This document shows, piece after piece, positions 35,240-42,593 of a DNA stretch of 64,000 nt. Where the stretch lies: the NCBI GenBank assembly GCA_017965445.1, contig JAGCPZ010000050.1, positions 62,001 to 126,000 on the forward strand, given 5' to 3'. The DNA comes from Fibrobacter sp. (lineage in GTDB: Bacteria; Fibrobacterota; Fibrobacteria; Fibrobacterales; Fibrobacteraceae). A model generated the notes under the pieces. That model was not told the DNA's origin and did not search any database. It saw only the letters and a list, made by a program, of their open reading frames with translations. Position numbers and translations under genes: made by a program. Within the stretch, counting starts at the first letter, position 1. Each line of letters begins with the position of its first letter.

Positions 35240-35320
35240 TGAATAAATATTGAAAACTCATAAATGGCAGAGTGCGAAAACCTTCAGAAAGATACATTTA
35301 TGTATATTATGCAAGTCCTA
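35240..35320 (+). promoter_or_regulatory. Duplicated leader/promoter element, copy 1
   Basis: About 80 bp closely similar to 36347-36431: shared blocks TTGAAAACTCAT, GCGRAAAC, CATTTATGTATATT and GCAAG...TCCTAT. TGTATATT looks like a -10 element. It precedes the TraB/GumN-like gene. Confidence 0.6.
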
Positions 35321-35356
35321 TCTCATGCACCACACCCACATGACCACTACTTAAAA

Positions 35357-36271
35357 ATGCGCTCACTATTAAGCTTTTTACTCATCGCGATAACGGCATC
35401 ATGCCTGAATGGCTGTAGTCCCCAAACCGAACACAAGCACTTTTTCTGGAAAGTCTCCGATTCCAATTCCACTATATATATATTAGGCAGCATCCACCTG
35501 GCAGATTCTTCTTTTTATCCGCTAGATCCAGTCATCACGAATGCATTCGATAGTTCAGACGAACTTGCGGTAGAAATCGACATGAGCAACGATTCCATCC
35601 TGCAAGAGATTACCACCTTGAATGAACAGTACGGCATGTTCCATGGCGAAGATTCTCTCGAAAGAATCCTTCCCGGCGACATCCGAAAATCACTCGACAG
35701 CATCTGCACCGCATGGAGCATTCCGATAGGAACGTTCAACCGGTACAAACCATGGGCGGCAGCAATGACATTGACGTCCATTGGAATTATGCGACTGGGC
35801 TATAATTATAATCTCGGAATCGACTTCCACTTTCTTCACCTAGCACAGGAACATGGGAAAAACATCGTGTCGCTCGAACCTGTCGAAAACCAGGTAACGG
35901 CCCTGACAGGGGAAGGGTTAAAAGACTCCGTCACCATGTACTTCATGAAGAAAACACTGCGCGAAATCGGGTTGATCGACTCATCGGTTTTGTGGATGAT
36001 GCAGGCATGGAAAATCGGGGACGACTCCCTCTTTTGGAATGCCATGAATGCAGACACAGCAAAACTCAGTGCGAACGATTCCCTCATCCAGAAAGAAATC
36101 GATAACCGGATTTTGCACTCCCGTAACCGAACCATGGCAGAGTCCATCGCGAAGTTGCTCACGGAAAATCGCAAGGCATTTGTGGTTATCGGTACAGCAC
36201 ATTTAGTGGGGAAGGATGAAAACATCATCGACATCCTCCGCAGCAAAGGTTTCACCATCGAACGACTATAA
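35357..36271 (+). CDS. TraB/GumN-family lipoprotein
   Basis: 304 aa from the ATG at 35357, which gives a lipoprotein signal ending CLNGC; the frame extends upstream into a promoter-like repeat. The GxxH motif GSIHL, DMSNDS and the C-terminal GTAHLVGKD (GxAH) match TraB/GumN (Tiki-like) proteins, which may be metal-dependent proteases. Likely anchored in the periplasm or outer membrane. Confidence 0.82.
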   Translation: MRSLLSFLLIAITASCLNGCSPQTEHKHFFWKVSDSNSTIYILGSIHLADSSFYPLDPVITNAFDSSDELAVEIDMSNDSILQEITTLNEQYGMFHGEDSLERILPGDIRKSLDSICTAWSIPIGTFNRYKPWAAAMTLTSIGIMRLGYNYNLGIDFHFLHLAQEHGKNIVSLEPVENQVTALTGEGLKDSVTMYFMKKTLREIGLIDSSVLWMMQAWKIGDDSLFWNAMNADTAKLSANDSLIQKEIDNRILHSRNRTMAESIAKLLTENRKAFVVIGTAHLVGKDENIIDILRSKGFTIERL

Positions 36272-36280
36272 CCCACCAAA

Positions 36281-36296
36281 CGTTTCACGTGAAACG
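36281..36296. other. parS site 2
   Basis: CGTTTCACGTGAAACG keeps the 14-bp core of parS; only the outer base pair differs from the consensus. Confidence 0.85.
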
Positions 36297-36303
36297 TCCG
36301 ATG

Positions 36304-36335
36304 GCGAGTGTCGCGACAAAATGTTTCCACATTTT
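36304..36335. repeat. Hairpin repeat, GCGAGTGTCGC family (partial)
   Basis: GCGAGTGTCGC (36304-36314) followed by a hairpin AAAATGT/ACATTTT (36318-36335). The downstream ATGACCGAG flank is missing. Confidence 0.6.
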
Positions 36336-36346
36336 CAACAAAAATG

Positions 36347-36431
36347 TGAATAGATGTTGAAAACTCATGAAAAGCGAGATGCGGAAACTCTCCGAAGGGT
36401 GCATTTATGTATATTTTGCAAGAGGTCCTAT
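36347..36431 (+). promoter_or_regulatory. Duplicated leader/promoter element, copy 2
   Basis: Similar to 35240-35320 over about 80 bp, ending at the start codon of the VOC gene. It includes TGTATATT as a likely -10 element and supplies the AGAGG ribosome site. Confidence 0.6.
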
Positions 36432-36819
36432 GAAAATTGAACATGTTGCTATCTGGGTGAAAGACATCGACAAGGTGTGCGAATTCTATCAAAAGTATTT
36501 CAGTGGGGTAGTCCATCCACTTTATCACAACCCGACTAAACAGTTCACCAGCCGGTTCGTTACCTTCGACGAAGGTGCCCGCCTGGAAATCATGCACTGC
36601 CCAGATATGAATGTTGCAAATGTGACAGAGTCAAAGTCCGGCATCGGTTTAACTCACCTTGCCTTTTCCGTCGGTTCAAAAGAAAAGGTGGACTGCTTGA
36701 CCCACCAGATGTCCACCGAAGGAGTTCCCGTTGTAGGGCAGCCGAGAACTACCGGCGACGGATATTACGAAAGCGTCGTCCTCGACCCCGAAGGCAACAG
36801 AATAGAAATTACTATATAA
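36430..36819 (+). CDS. VOC-superfamily (glyoxalase/dioxygenase-like) protein
   Basis: 129 aa from the ATG at 36430 (AGAGG five bases upstream); the longer frame reads through the promoter element. Two beta-alpha-beta-beta-beta units: IEHVAIWVKDIDKVCEFYQK and GLTHLAFSVGSKEKVD, ending in the metal-ligand pattern DPEGNRIEI. Metal positions H5, E53 and H76 region fit. Substrate unknown. Confidence 0.88.
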   Translation: MKIEHVAIWVKDIDKVCEFYQKYFSGVVHPLYHNPTKQFTSRFVTFDEGARLEIMHCPDMNVANVTESKSGIGLTHLAFSVGSKEKVDCLTHQMSTEGVPVVGQPRTTGDGYYESVVLDPEGNRIEITI

Positions 36820-37132
36820 TGTTGGGACTACAGAAACTTTGGTTATGTTTGGACTCTTCGAGTCCGACATATTGGGGTTCGGCAATGTCCACACAAGTGT
36901 GGCCGCTGCTCTCACCCTGCGTATGTTTCACGTGAAACACAATCGAGGCTAGAAAGCGAAGAGTGTAGGCCTATGGCGAAGCCAAAGGCCCAACAATAGC
37001 GAGGTGAACATAGCAAAAAACACTTGCACTTTTTTATTCATTTGATTATATTCACGCATAACATAATTTCAAGAGCTATCCAACAAGCAAAATTTTTATA
37101 TAATATATCACAGTCTCATCCTGGAGAGTTTA
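36820..37132. repeat. Intergenic region with parS and two hairpin repeats
   Basis: 313 bp without a gene. Holds ATGTTTGGACTC-TTC-GAGTCC-GACAT (36845-36870), a parS (36924-36939), and the GTAGGCCTAT...GGCCCAACA element (36961-37002). The last ~80 bp are AT-rich and carry the promoter of the lipoprotein gene. Confidence 0.65.
36924..36939. other. parS site 3 (perfect)
   Basis: TGTTTCACGTGAAACA, exact consensus, 2.2 kb upstream of parA. Confidence 0.92.
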
Positions 37133-37837
37133 ATGAAATCAAAATATTTTCTTTTAGCAGCGACACTCTTTATCGCCTGTAGTGACGATTCATCAAGCAC
37201 AGCACCCATCAATAATCCTGTAGAATACACCTACACCAACTGCCTCCAAACAGTATTCGATTTCGAAAAATCAATTATTTCCACCTACGACAAGGATTAC
37301 CATGGTTTATTAATAGACAGCCTGTACATGGACAAGGGGAATGCCAGCAACAGAGGCAAATCTATCTACATTCATAAAGCCTACTGGAATGGTAATCGTA
37401 TCGACAGCACTTACGAAGCAAATCTCCGCAACGGGGAATGGACATACCAGACTACCGTAAGAACTCAAGATCCAAAAGTTGTACACGAAGGCAATGTCTG
37501 GACAATAACCTCAACAGATGGTGGTAAAAACGACACGATGACCATCTATTTCGATGGGGATTCTCTAGCTACTATCTCACCCTACGAAAACGGCATAGAC
37601 ACTATTACATATGTAATGAAAAAAGATACCATTTTTAGAATGGATCAAAACGAGATTATCGTCATGGATGAAAACGATAAAAATACATGCTACAGGAGAG
37701 AACATCGTGACGATATATGGTACACCTGGCATCGTTATGAGACTGGGGTCAAGGACGGAATGATTATATATACCGATACACATATGGAAGATGGGGAAGA
37801 CCGCAAGACCGGAACTTACTTCATGTTCTACCGCTAA
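37133..37837 (+). CDS. Hypothetical lipoprotein
   Basis: 234 aa. Lipobox TLFIAC near residue 16, then a Ser/Asp-rich stretch and a beta-rich body that resembles repeated wrapping strands (KVVHEGNVWTITSTDGG, YFDGDSLATI). No family recognised. Ribosome site GGAG upstream and a strong terminator downstream indicate a single-gene unit. Confidence 0.75.
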   Translation: MKSKYFLLAATLFIACSDDSSSTAPINNPVEYTYTNCLQTVFDFEKSIISTYDKDYHGLLIDSLYMDKGNASNRGKSIYIHKAYWNGNRIDSTYEANLRNGEWTYQTTVRTQDPKVVHEGNVWTITSTDGGKNDTMTIYFDGDSLATISPYENGIDTITYVMKKDTIFRMDQNEIIVMDENDKNTCYRREHRDDIWYTWHRYETGVKDGMIIYTDTHMEDGEDRKTGTYFMFYR

Positions 37838-37863
37838 CCTTTAGCAATCAAACTTTCTGAAAA

Positions 37864-37889
37864 CCCTCCCACAAACGGGAGGATTTTTT
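37864..37889 (+). terminator. Rho-independent terminator after the lipoprotein gene
   Basis: CCTCCC/GGGAGG stem with loop ACAAAC, followed by ATTTTTTG, 27 bp past the stop. Confidence 0.9.
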
Positions 37890-37895
37890 GTTTTC

Positions 37896-37983
37896 GCGAC
37901 ACTCGCTTTAACAATTTCGGCGCAAGCGCGAACTATGGCGGTTTGAATATGAAGACTGTGCAAGCACGTCTTCGCATTCAAAC
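37896..37983. repeat. Hairpin repeats (GCGACACTCGC flank and long GTTTGAAT stem)
   Basis: GCGACACTCGC (37896-37906) is the reverse of the GCGAGTGTCGC flank. A long interrupted hairpin at 37941-37983 pairs GTTTGAAT with ATTCAAAC and GAAGAC with GTCTTC around a GTGCAAGCAC top. Confidence 0.65.
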
Positions 37984-38013
37984 CTTAACAACATTTCAAC
38001 ATTTATCAAAATG

Positions 38014-38022
38014 TTATCAACA
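38014..38022 (+). other. DnaA-box-like TTATCAACA
   Basis: One mismatch to TTATCCACA; identical to 34068-34076. It is followed by AT-rich DNA and, near 38056, TGTTGATTG on the other strand. Confidence 0.35.
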
Positions 38023-38115
38023 TATATTTTATAAAAATTTGGATGGGGAGGAGTCTGTTGATTGTTTTCTGAAAAAGTTATACTAAATTTCAATTTGGAT
38101 AAAAAAATGATGGAA

Positions 38116-38190
38116 ATGTTTGGACACTTCGTGTCCTACATGCTCATGCTCGGTCATAAAAATATGCAAGCATATTTTTGCGACACTCGC
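38116..38190. repeat. Two adjacent hairpin repeats
   Basis: First: ATGTTT, GGACAC-TTC-GTGTCC, TACAT (38116-38141). Second: CGGTCAT, stem AAAAATATGC/GCATATTTTT with AA between, then GCGACACTCGC (38151-38190). The second is the inverted form of the elements at 52709-52754. Confidence 0.7.
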
Positions 38191-38197
38191 TATCGCA

Positions 38198-38213
38198 TGT
38201 TTCACATGAAACA
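38198..38213. other. parS-like site 4 (one mismatch)
   Basis: TGTTTCACATGAAACA differs from consensus by one central base (G to A). 0.9 kb upstream of parA. Confidence 0.75.
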
Positions 38214-38265
38214 CAGCCAAGGTTTCCAAGCAAAAAGACACTTGTGTATTTTTATTTGGAAACCG

Positions 38266-38433
38266 AAGGGTGTAGGCCTATAATGCAGTTATAGGCCCAA
38301 CACAATAGCGAGTGTCGCGACGGGGTGCTCGCACACCGGCATGACCGAGCATGAGACTGTAAGACTATGACGAAGTTATAGTCCCAACATGAAAGAACAT
38401 TACTAGATCCTTCCCCTTGCGGGTCAGGATGAC
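38266..38433. repeat. Compound hairpin-repeat module before rsmG
   Basis: In order: GTAGGCCTAT...ATAGGCCCAACA (38270-38304), GCGAGTGTCGC with a GGGGTGC-TC-GCACACC hairpin and ATGACCGAGC (38308-38350), GTAAGACTAT...ATAGTCCCAACA (38359-38390), then an 'AGATCCTTC...CAGGATGACG' repeat (38403-38433). No gene here. Confidence 0.7.
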
Positions 38434-38447
38434 GGCGAAAAGAAAAC

Positions 38448-39128
38448 TTGACTTACAGAACAAACATAGAGCAGCAGAATCTTCTGAACCAGTTCCTCTC
38501 GGAACATGGCATGCAGCTGTCCAAAGAGACGCTGGACAAGCTCTATGGCTTTGCCGACCTAGTGGTAGAAACCAAGCAATTCGGCAACCTGATTTCGGCA
38601 AAAGATTCCGAGAAGTTCCTGAGCAGACACATCGCTGACTCACTGATTCCGTATATAGCTATGAGCCATGAGCCGTCAGCTATGAGCAATAACTCGCTAC
38701 TCACCGCTCAAAGCTCACCGCTAAAATGGGCTGATATGGGTGCTGGTGCGGGTTGTCCGGTTTTCCCGCTCGCCATCGCGATGCCCGAGGTGCAGTTCTA
38801 TGCGGTGGAACCCCGCCACATGCGCGTGGAGTTCATGAACTACGCGAAGGAAAAACTCGGACTCAAGAACCTGACCGTGGTAGGCAAACGCTTCGAAACT
38901 TCGGGCCTTGCCGACCTGGACTTCATCAGCTGCCGTGCCCTCTCGACTTTCGAAAACGACTGGGAACGTGCACAGCCCGCACTCAAGAAGGGCGGACTCT
39001 TCGTCACTCTAAAAAGTTTCAATAGCATTTCACACCTGGAAAACGACCCGGCAGTCAACATCTGGAAATACAAGCTGCCGAACGAAGAACAGGATTACGC
39101 CTTAGTCACTCGAGGTAATAATGACTAA
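38448..39128 (+). CDS. rsmG: 16S rRNA (guanine527-N7)-methyltransferase RsmG, with in-frame repeat insertion
   Basis: 226 aa from a TTG start at 38448; this keeps the usual RsmG N-terminal helices (LYGFADLVVETKQFGNLIS). SAM motif WADMGAGAGCPVFPLA corresponds to the family's DxGSGAGFPGLPLA. Residues 71-93, between HIADSLIPYI and the SAM motif, are an extra Ser/Met-rich segment encoded by a simple repeat (agctatgagccatgag type, 38657-38724) that is otherwise intergenic in this genome. parA starts 8 nt before its stop. rsmG-parA-parB is the classic origin-linked order. Confidence 0.92.
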   Translation: MTYRTNIEQQNLLNQFLSEHGMQLSKETLDKLYGFADLVVETKQFGNLISAKDSEKFLSRHIADSLIPYIAMSHEPSAMSNNSLLTAQSSPLKWADMGAGAGCPVFPLAIAMPEVQFYAVEPRHMRVEFMNYAKEKLGLKNLTVVGKRFETSGLADLDFISCRALSTFENDWERAQPALKKGGLFVTLKSFNSISHLENDPAVNIWKYKLPNEEQDYALVTRGNND

Positions 39129-39903
39129 AATTATCGCCATATGCAACCAAAAAGGTGGCGTCGGCAAAACTACTACGGCCGTGAACTTGGCCGCCAGCTT
39201 TGCCGCTCTCGAAAAGAAGACTCTCCTTATCGACATGGACCCGCAGGGCAATGCCTCCCAGGGTCTCGGTTTCGTGGAATCCCAGGACATGGATATGCAC
39301 GAAATTCTCGATATGGCTGGAAACCCGGATAACTTGACGCTCGAAAATATCAAGCCTGCCATTTTGGATACATCTCTTGACTTTTTGAAAGTTATCACTT
39401 CCGGGCCTGACCTCGCCGTCATGGAAATCGAACTAGTGAACGCCATGAGCCGCGAACGCCGCCTCGAACGCGTGATGAATGTCCTCAAGCAGGAATTCGA
39501 CTACATCATCATCGATGCTCCTCCGAGCTTGAACCTGCTCACTATCAATACGCTCACTGCAGCGACAAGCGTCCTCATTCCAGTGCAATGTGAATACTAC
39601 GCCTTGCAGGGTATGACCGAGCTTTTCAAGACTATCCGTGAAGTCCAGAAAAACCTGAATTCCAATTTGAAGATTGAAGGCGCCCTCCTCACGATGTACG
39701 ATTCACGCCTGAGCCTCTCGAAGCAGGTGGCCGAAGAAGTTCGCGAAAATCTGAGCGACACCGTATTCCAGACGATGATTCCGCGCAATGTGAAGTTGAG
39801 CGAAGCTCCGTCACACGGCAAGCCGGTCATCCTATACGATGTCCAAAGCACAGGTTCACAGGCATACATGAAACTCGCCGAGGAAATATTGAATAAAGGA
39901 TAA
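39121..39903 (+). CDS. parA: Chromosome-partitioning ATPase ParA (Soj)
   Basis: 260 aa, chromosomal-type ParA without an N-terminal DNA-binding domain. Deviant Walker A CNQKGGVGKTTT, Walker B IIIDAPPS, and DMDPQGNAS. With ParB and parS it moves the newly copied origin. It overlaps rsmG by 8 nt. Confidence 0.97.
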   Translation: MTKIIAICNQKGGVGKTTTAVNLAASFAALEKKTLLIDMDPQGNASQGLGFVESQDMDMHEILDMAGNPDNLTLENIKPAILDTSLDFLKVITSGPDLAVMEIELVNAMSRERRLERVMNVLKQEFDYIIIDAPPSLNLLTINTLTAATSVLIPVQCEYYALQGMTELFKTIREVQKNLNSNLKIEGALLTMYDSRLSLSKQVAEEVRENLSDTVFQTMIPRNVKLSEAPSHGKPVILYDVQSTGSQAYMKLAEEILNKG

Positions 39904-40044
39904 ATAGGAATGAGCCTTGAGCTATGAGTAGTGAGTTTTTATTAGGGCAGCTAAGCTGTGATTATAAAAGACTCAAAGGGGCATAGCCCCGACCTCAAAG
40001 TTCGTAACTCGCATTTCATAACGACTTTAATAGGAAATAAAAAA

Positions 40045-41058
40045 ATGGGTAAACAAGCACTTGGTCGCGGTCTTTCTGCAATTTTTAAATCGCACGATGT
40101 TCTCGGCACTCCTGCTGATAACGTTAACCAGAATTCCGCCACGAACGATAACGCAATTCCGGATAATCAGAAAATCGTCGAAATCAATATCGACCTGATT
40201 GACCCGAACCCGTTCCAACCACGCAAATTCTTCAACGACGATGAGCTTGTCGAACTTGCGGAAACCATCGAAAAGCACGGTCTTATCCAGCCGATTGCCG
40301 TCCGCAAGGTAGGCGACCGTTACCAGATTATCAGCGGTGAACGCCGTACCCGCGCATCGAAGCTTGCCAACTGCAAGACCATCAAGGCCCAAATTTACGA
40401 CAATCTCGATGACAAAACAATGAACGAATGGGCACTAATCGAGAACATCCAGCGCGTGGATTTGAACCCGATTGAAATTGCCCGTTCTTACCAGCAGTTG
40501 ATTGACAACCACAATTACACGCACGAAGACCTCGCAAAGACAGTGGGCAAGTCCCGTTCCGCCATTACAAACGCGCTCCGTCTTTTGAAGCTCCCGAATC
40601 AAGTTCAAGTCTGGATTCAAGAAGGCAAAATTTCGGGAGGTGCCGCCCGCGCCCTCTGCAGTGAAAAAATTACGGACCCGGAAGCAGTCGCAATACGTAT
40701 TATCAAAGATGGTCTGAATGTACGCCAAATCGAGGCGATTGCCCGCGGCGAAGATCCGTTCGCTCAGACGAAAGACGAGAAAGTAGAGACGAGAGAAGGT
40801 GAAGCTATTGAAGCTACAACCGAAGAAGAACTTCCAGAAGTTCACGGTAGCGATGATTCGACGGGCTCATCAACCGAAAAAATTAAAGTTGAACTGAGCG
40901 CCGACATGAAGCAGTTCGAATCACGTCTCGAAACGTTCTTCGGCACAAAAGTTGCCCTCAACCCAAGTGCCAAGGACCAGTCCAAGGGTACCATTGTCAT
41001 CAACTATTATTCCATGGACGACCTGAACCGAATCCAGGAACTGATGGAAAACCGCTAA
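40045..41058 (+). CDS. parB: Chromosome-partitioning protein ParB (Spo0J)
   Basis: 337 aa from the ATG at 40045 (TAGGAAA upstream, product starts MGKQALGRGLSAIF, typical of ParB). CTPase/arm motif GERRTRASKLA, helix-turn-helix around VGKSRSAITNALRLL, and a C-terminal dimer domain. The linker (QTKDEKVETREGEAIE, near 40770-40797) is encoded by a gacgaaagacgag-type repeat, the same as in several spacers. It binds the parS sites at 34-38 kb. Confidence 0.97.
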   Translation: MGKQALGRGLSAIFKSHDVLGTPADNVNQNSATNDNAIPDNQKIVEINIDLIDPNPFQPRKFFNDDELVELAETIEKHGLIQPIAVRKVGDRYQIISGERRTRASKLANCKTIKAQIYDNLDDKTMNEWALIENIQRVDLNPIEIARSYQQLIDNHNYTHEDLAKTVGKSRSAITNALRLLKLPNQVQVWIQEGKISGGAARALCSEKITDPEAVAIRIIKDGLNVRQIEAIARGEDPFAQTKDEKVETREGEAIEATTEEELPEVHGSDDSTGSSTEKIKVELSADMKQFESRLETFFGTKVALNPSAKDQSKGTIVINYYSMDDLNRIQELMENR

Positions 41059-41068
41059 CGGTAAAAAA

Positions 41069-41869
41069 GTGAGTCGTAAATATTACACTATTCAGGTTAT
41101 TCCGGAAAATCCGGAAGGCGCCAAGAAGTACCGTATTTCGAGCAAGCAGTTCATGCTGTTCCATATCGGGCTTATCTTGCTCGCCGTTATCCTCATATTT
41201 TTCATTATCCATATCGCAAAAATCAACAAGACGCTCGTGAACTACGAAAAGATGCGTGTCCACAATGCGCAGCTTGTGAAACAGAACGCGAACTACGAAG
41301 AGTTGTTCTCTCGACTCGATTCGCTGTGGATTATGGAAAACCGCATCCAGAATATCTTCGAGACATTCCTCGAAAACGACTCCAACAAAATCAACAGCAT
41401 CATAGAACGCAACCGTTTCGCGCACGTGCCTTCCAGCAAGAACGACATCGATTTCGAAGGTATCCACAACTGGCTTACGACCGATGACAAAAGCAGGATG
41501 GAAAGAATTCCGAACGTCATCCCTGCAGTGGGAATCATCAGCAAAAAATTCTCTTACGAGAACAAGCACCTGGGAATCGACATTTCAGCCCATCAGGGGA
41601 ATCCGGTCTTTGCCTCCGGTACTGGCAAAGTCACTTTCGCCGGTAAAAGCGGTGATTTGGGCAACACGGTCGTCATCGACCACCAAAACGGGTACAAGTC
41701 TTCTTACTCACACCTCAAGAGTATCAGAACCAAGAAAGGTTTAACTGTCACCAAAGGCGATGTTATTGGCTATGTAGGGGATACCGGAAATACAAGCGGA
41801 CCGCACGTTCATTATTCCGTAACGAAGGACAATGTTCCACAGGATCCGGAAACGATATTTACTTACTAG
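41069..41869 (+). CDS. Membrane-anchored M23 (LytM-type) peptidase
   Basis: 266 aa, GTG start 10 bp after parB. One transmembrane segment (residues ~28-48), a coiled-coil-like stretch, then an M23 domain with the zinc ligands in HLGIDIS and GPHVHYS and the core GTGKVTFAGKSGDLGNTV. It probably cuts peptidoglycan crosslinks or regulates other hydrolases. It lies between parB and a bactofilin gene; M23-bactofilin pairs are a known cell-shape module. Confidence 0.9.
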   Translation: MSRKYYTIQVIPENPEGAKKYRISSKQFMLFHIGLILLAVILIFFIIHIAKINKTLVNYEKMRVHNAQLVKQNANYEELFSRLDSLWIMENRIQNIFETFLENDSNKINSIIERNRFAHVPSSKNDIDFEGIHNWLTTDDKSRMERIPNVIPAVGIISKKFSYENKHLGIDISAHQGNPVFASGTGKVTFAGKSGDLGNTVVIDHQNGYKSSYSHLKSIRTKKGLTVTKGDVIGYVGDTGNTSGPHVHYSVTKDNVPQDPETIFTY

Positions 41870-41877
41870 GGGAAAAT

Positions 41878-42228
41878 ATGGCTAGCAAAAATGAACAGGA
41901 ATTGACGCAAGTTGGCAACGCAGTCCAGGTCAACGGGGATATCATCGGAAAAACGGATTTGAGAATTGCCGGAAAGGTTCACGGCAACGTCCAGATTGAT
42001 GGCGAATTGATTCTTGAAAAATACGCCTCTATAGATGGCGATGTGAAATGCGGAGTAGCTATTCTTGCAGGTTCCATAAAAGGGAATGTGGATTGTAAGG
42101 GAAAACTCGTTCTCCAGGACAATGCACAGATAACCGGGAATGTCAAGGCGGAACAGTTAGTCATTCATGAAGGGGCCATCTTTCAGGGAAATTGCGAAAT
42201 GAGCACAACAACCCGTAAGGGGAAGTAG
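41878..42228 (+). CDS. Bactofilin
   Basis: 116 aa. A single beta-helix of repeated ~17-residue turns (DIIGKTDLRIAGKVHGN, SIKGNVDCKGKLVLQDN) with flexible ends, typical of bactofilins, which polymerise without nucleotides. It starts 8 bp after the M23 gene with a GGGGAAA ribosome site. Bactofilins position M23 peptidases and, in Myxococcus, scaffold ParAB. The gene order here suggests both links. Confidence 0.92.
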   Translation: MASKNEQELTQVGNAVQVNGDIIGKTDLRIAGKVHGNVQIDGELILEKYASIDGDVKCGVAILAGSIKGNVDCKGKLVLQDNAQITGNVKAEQLVIHEGAIFQGNCEMSTTTRKGK

Positions 42229-42593
42229 TCAACGCCCTGTATTAAATAATACTAGATATATTTATATATAATATTTAATAGTTAATGTAGTGAATAGTGG
42301 ATAAAAAAACGGATATGGAATTGTAATTAGATGATGTTCAAGGAGATACAGAAATAAGGAAATTGTGGATTGATGTTGAAAATTCGAAATCTGTTCACAT
42401 TTTTCAACGTTGACAGATGTTGAAGTCCAGTTTTCAATATTAATTAACGTGTTGATCACTAAAGTATGTTGAAGATTATGGATTTTTTGCGCGTGACATA
42501 TGTTTTTTATCACAAATTGTATAAAAAAGAGATGGATAGATTCGTTTCTTATGAACAATAGCTATATTCTAATATATTCATACACGTAACGTT
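42229..42593. other. AT-rich non-coding region, candidate replication origin
   Basis: 365 bp, strongly AT-rich (42241-42290 almost only A/T). AGTGGATAA at 42296-42304 is a one-mismatch DnaA box, TGTGGATTG at 42364-42372 a weaker one, and ATGTTGAA occurs three times between 42373 and 42480 (near-variants of TGTTGATAA). Downstream of parAB-bactofilin. GC skew of + strand genes changes sign across 33-46 kb. Confidence 0.45.
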
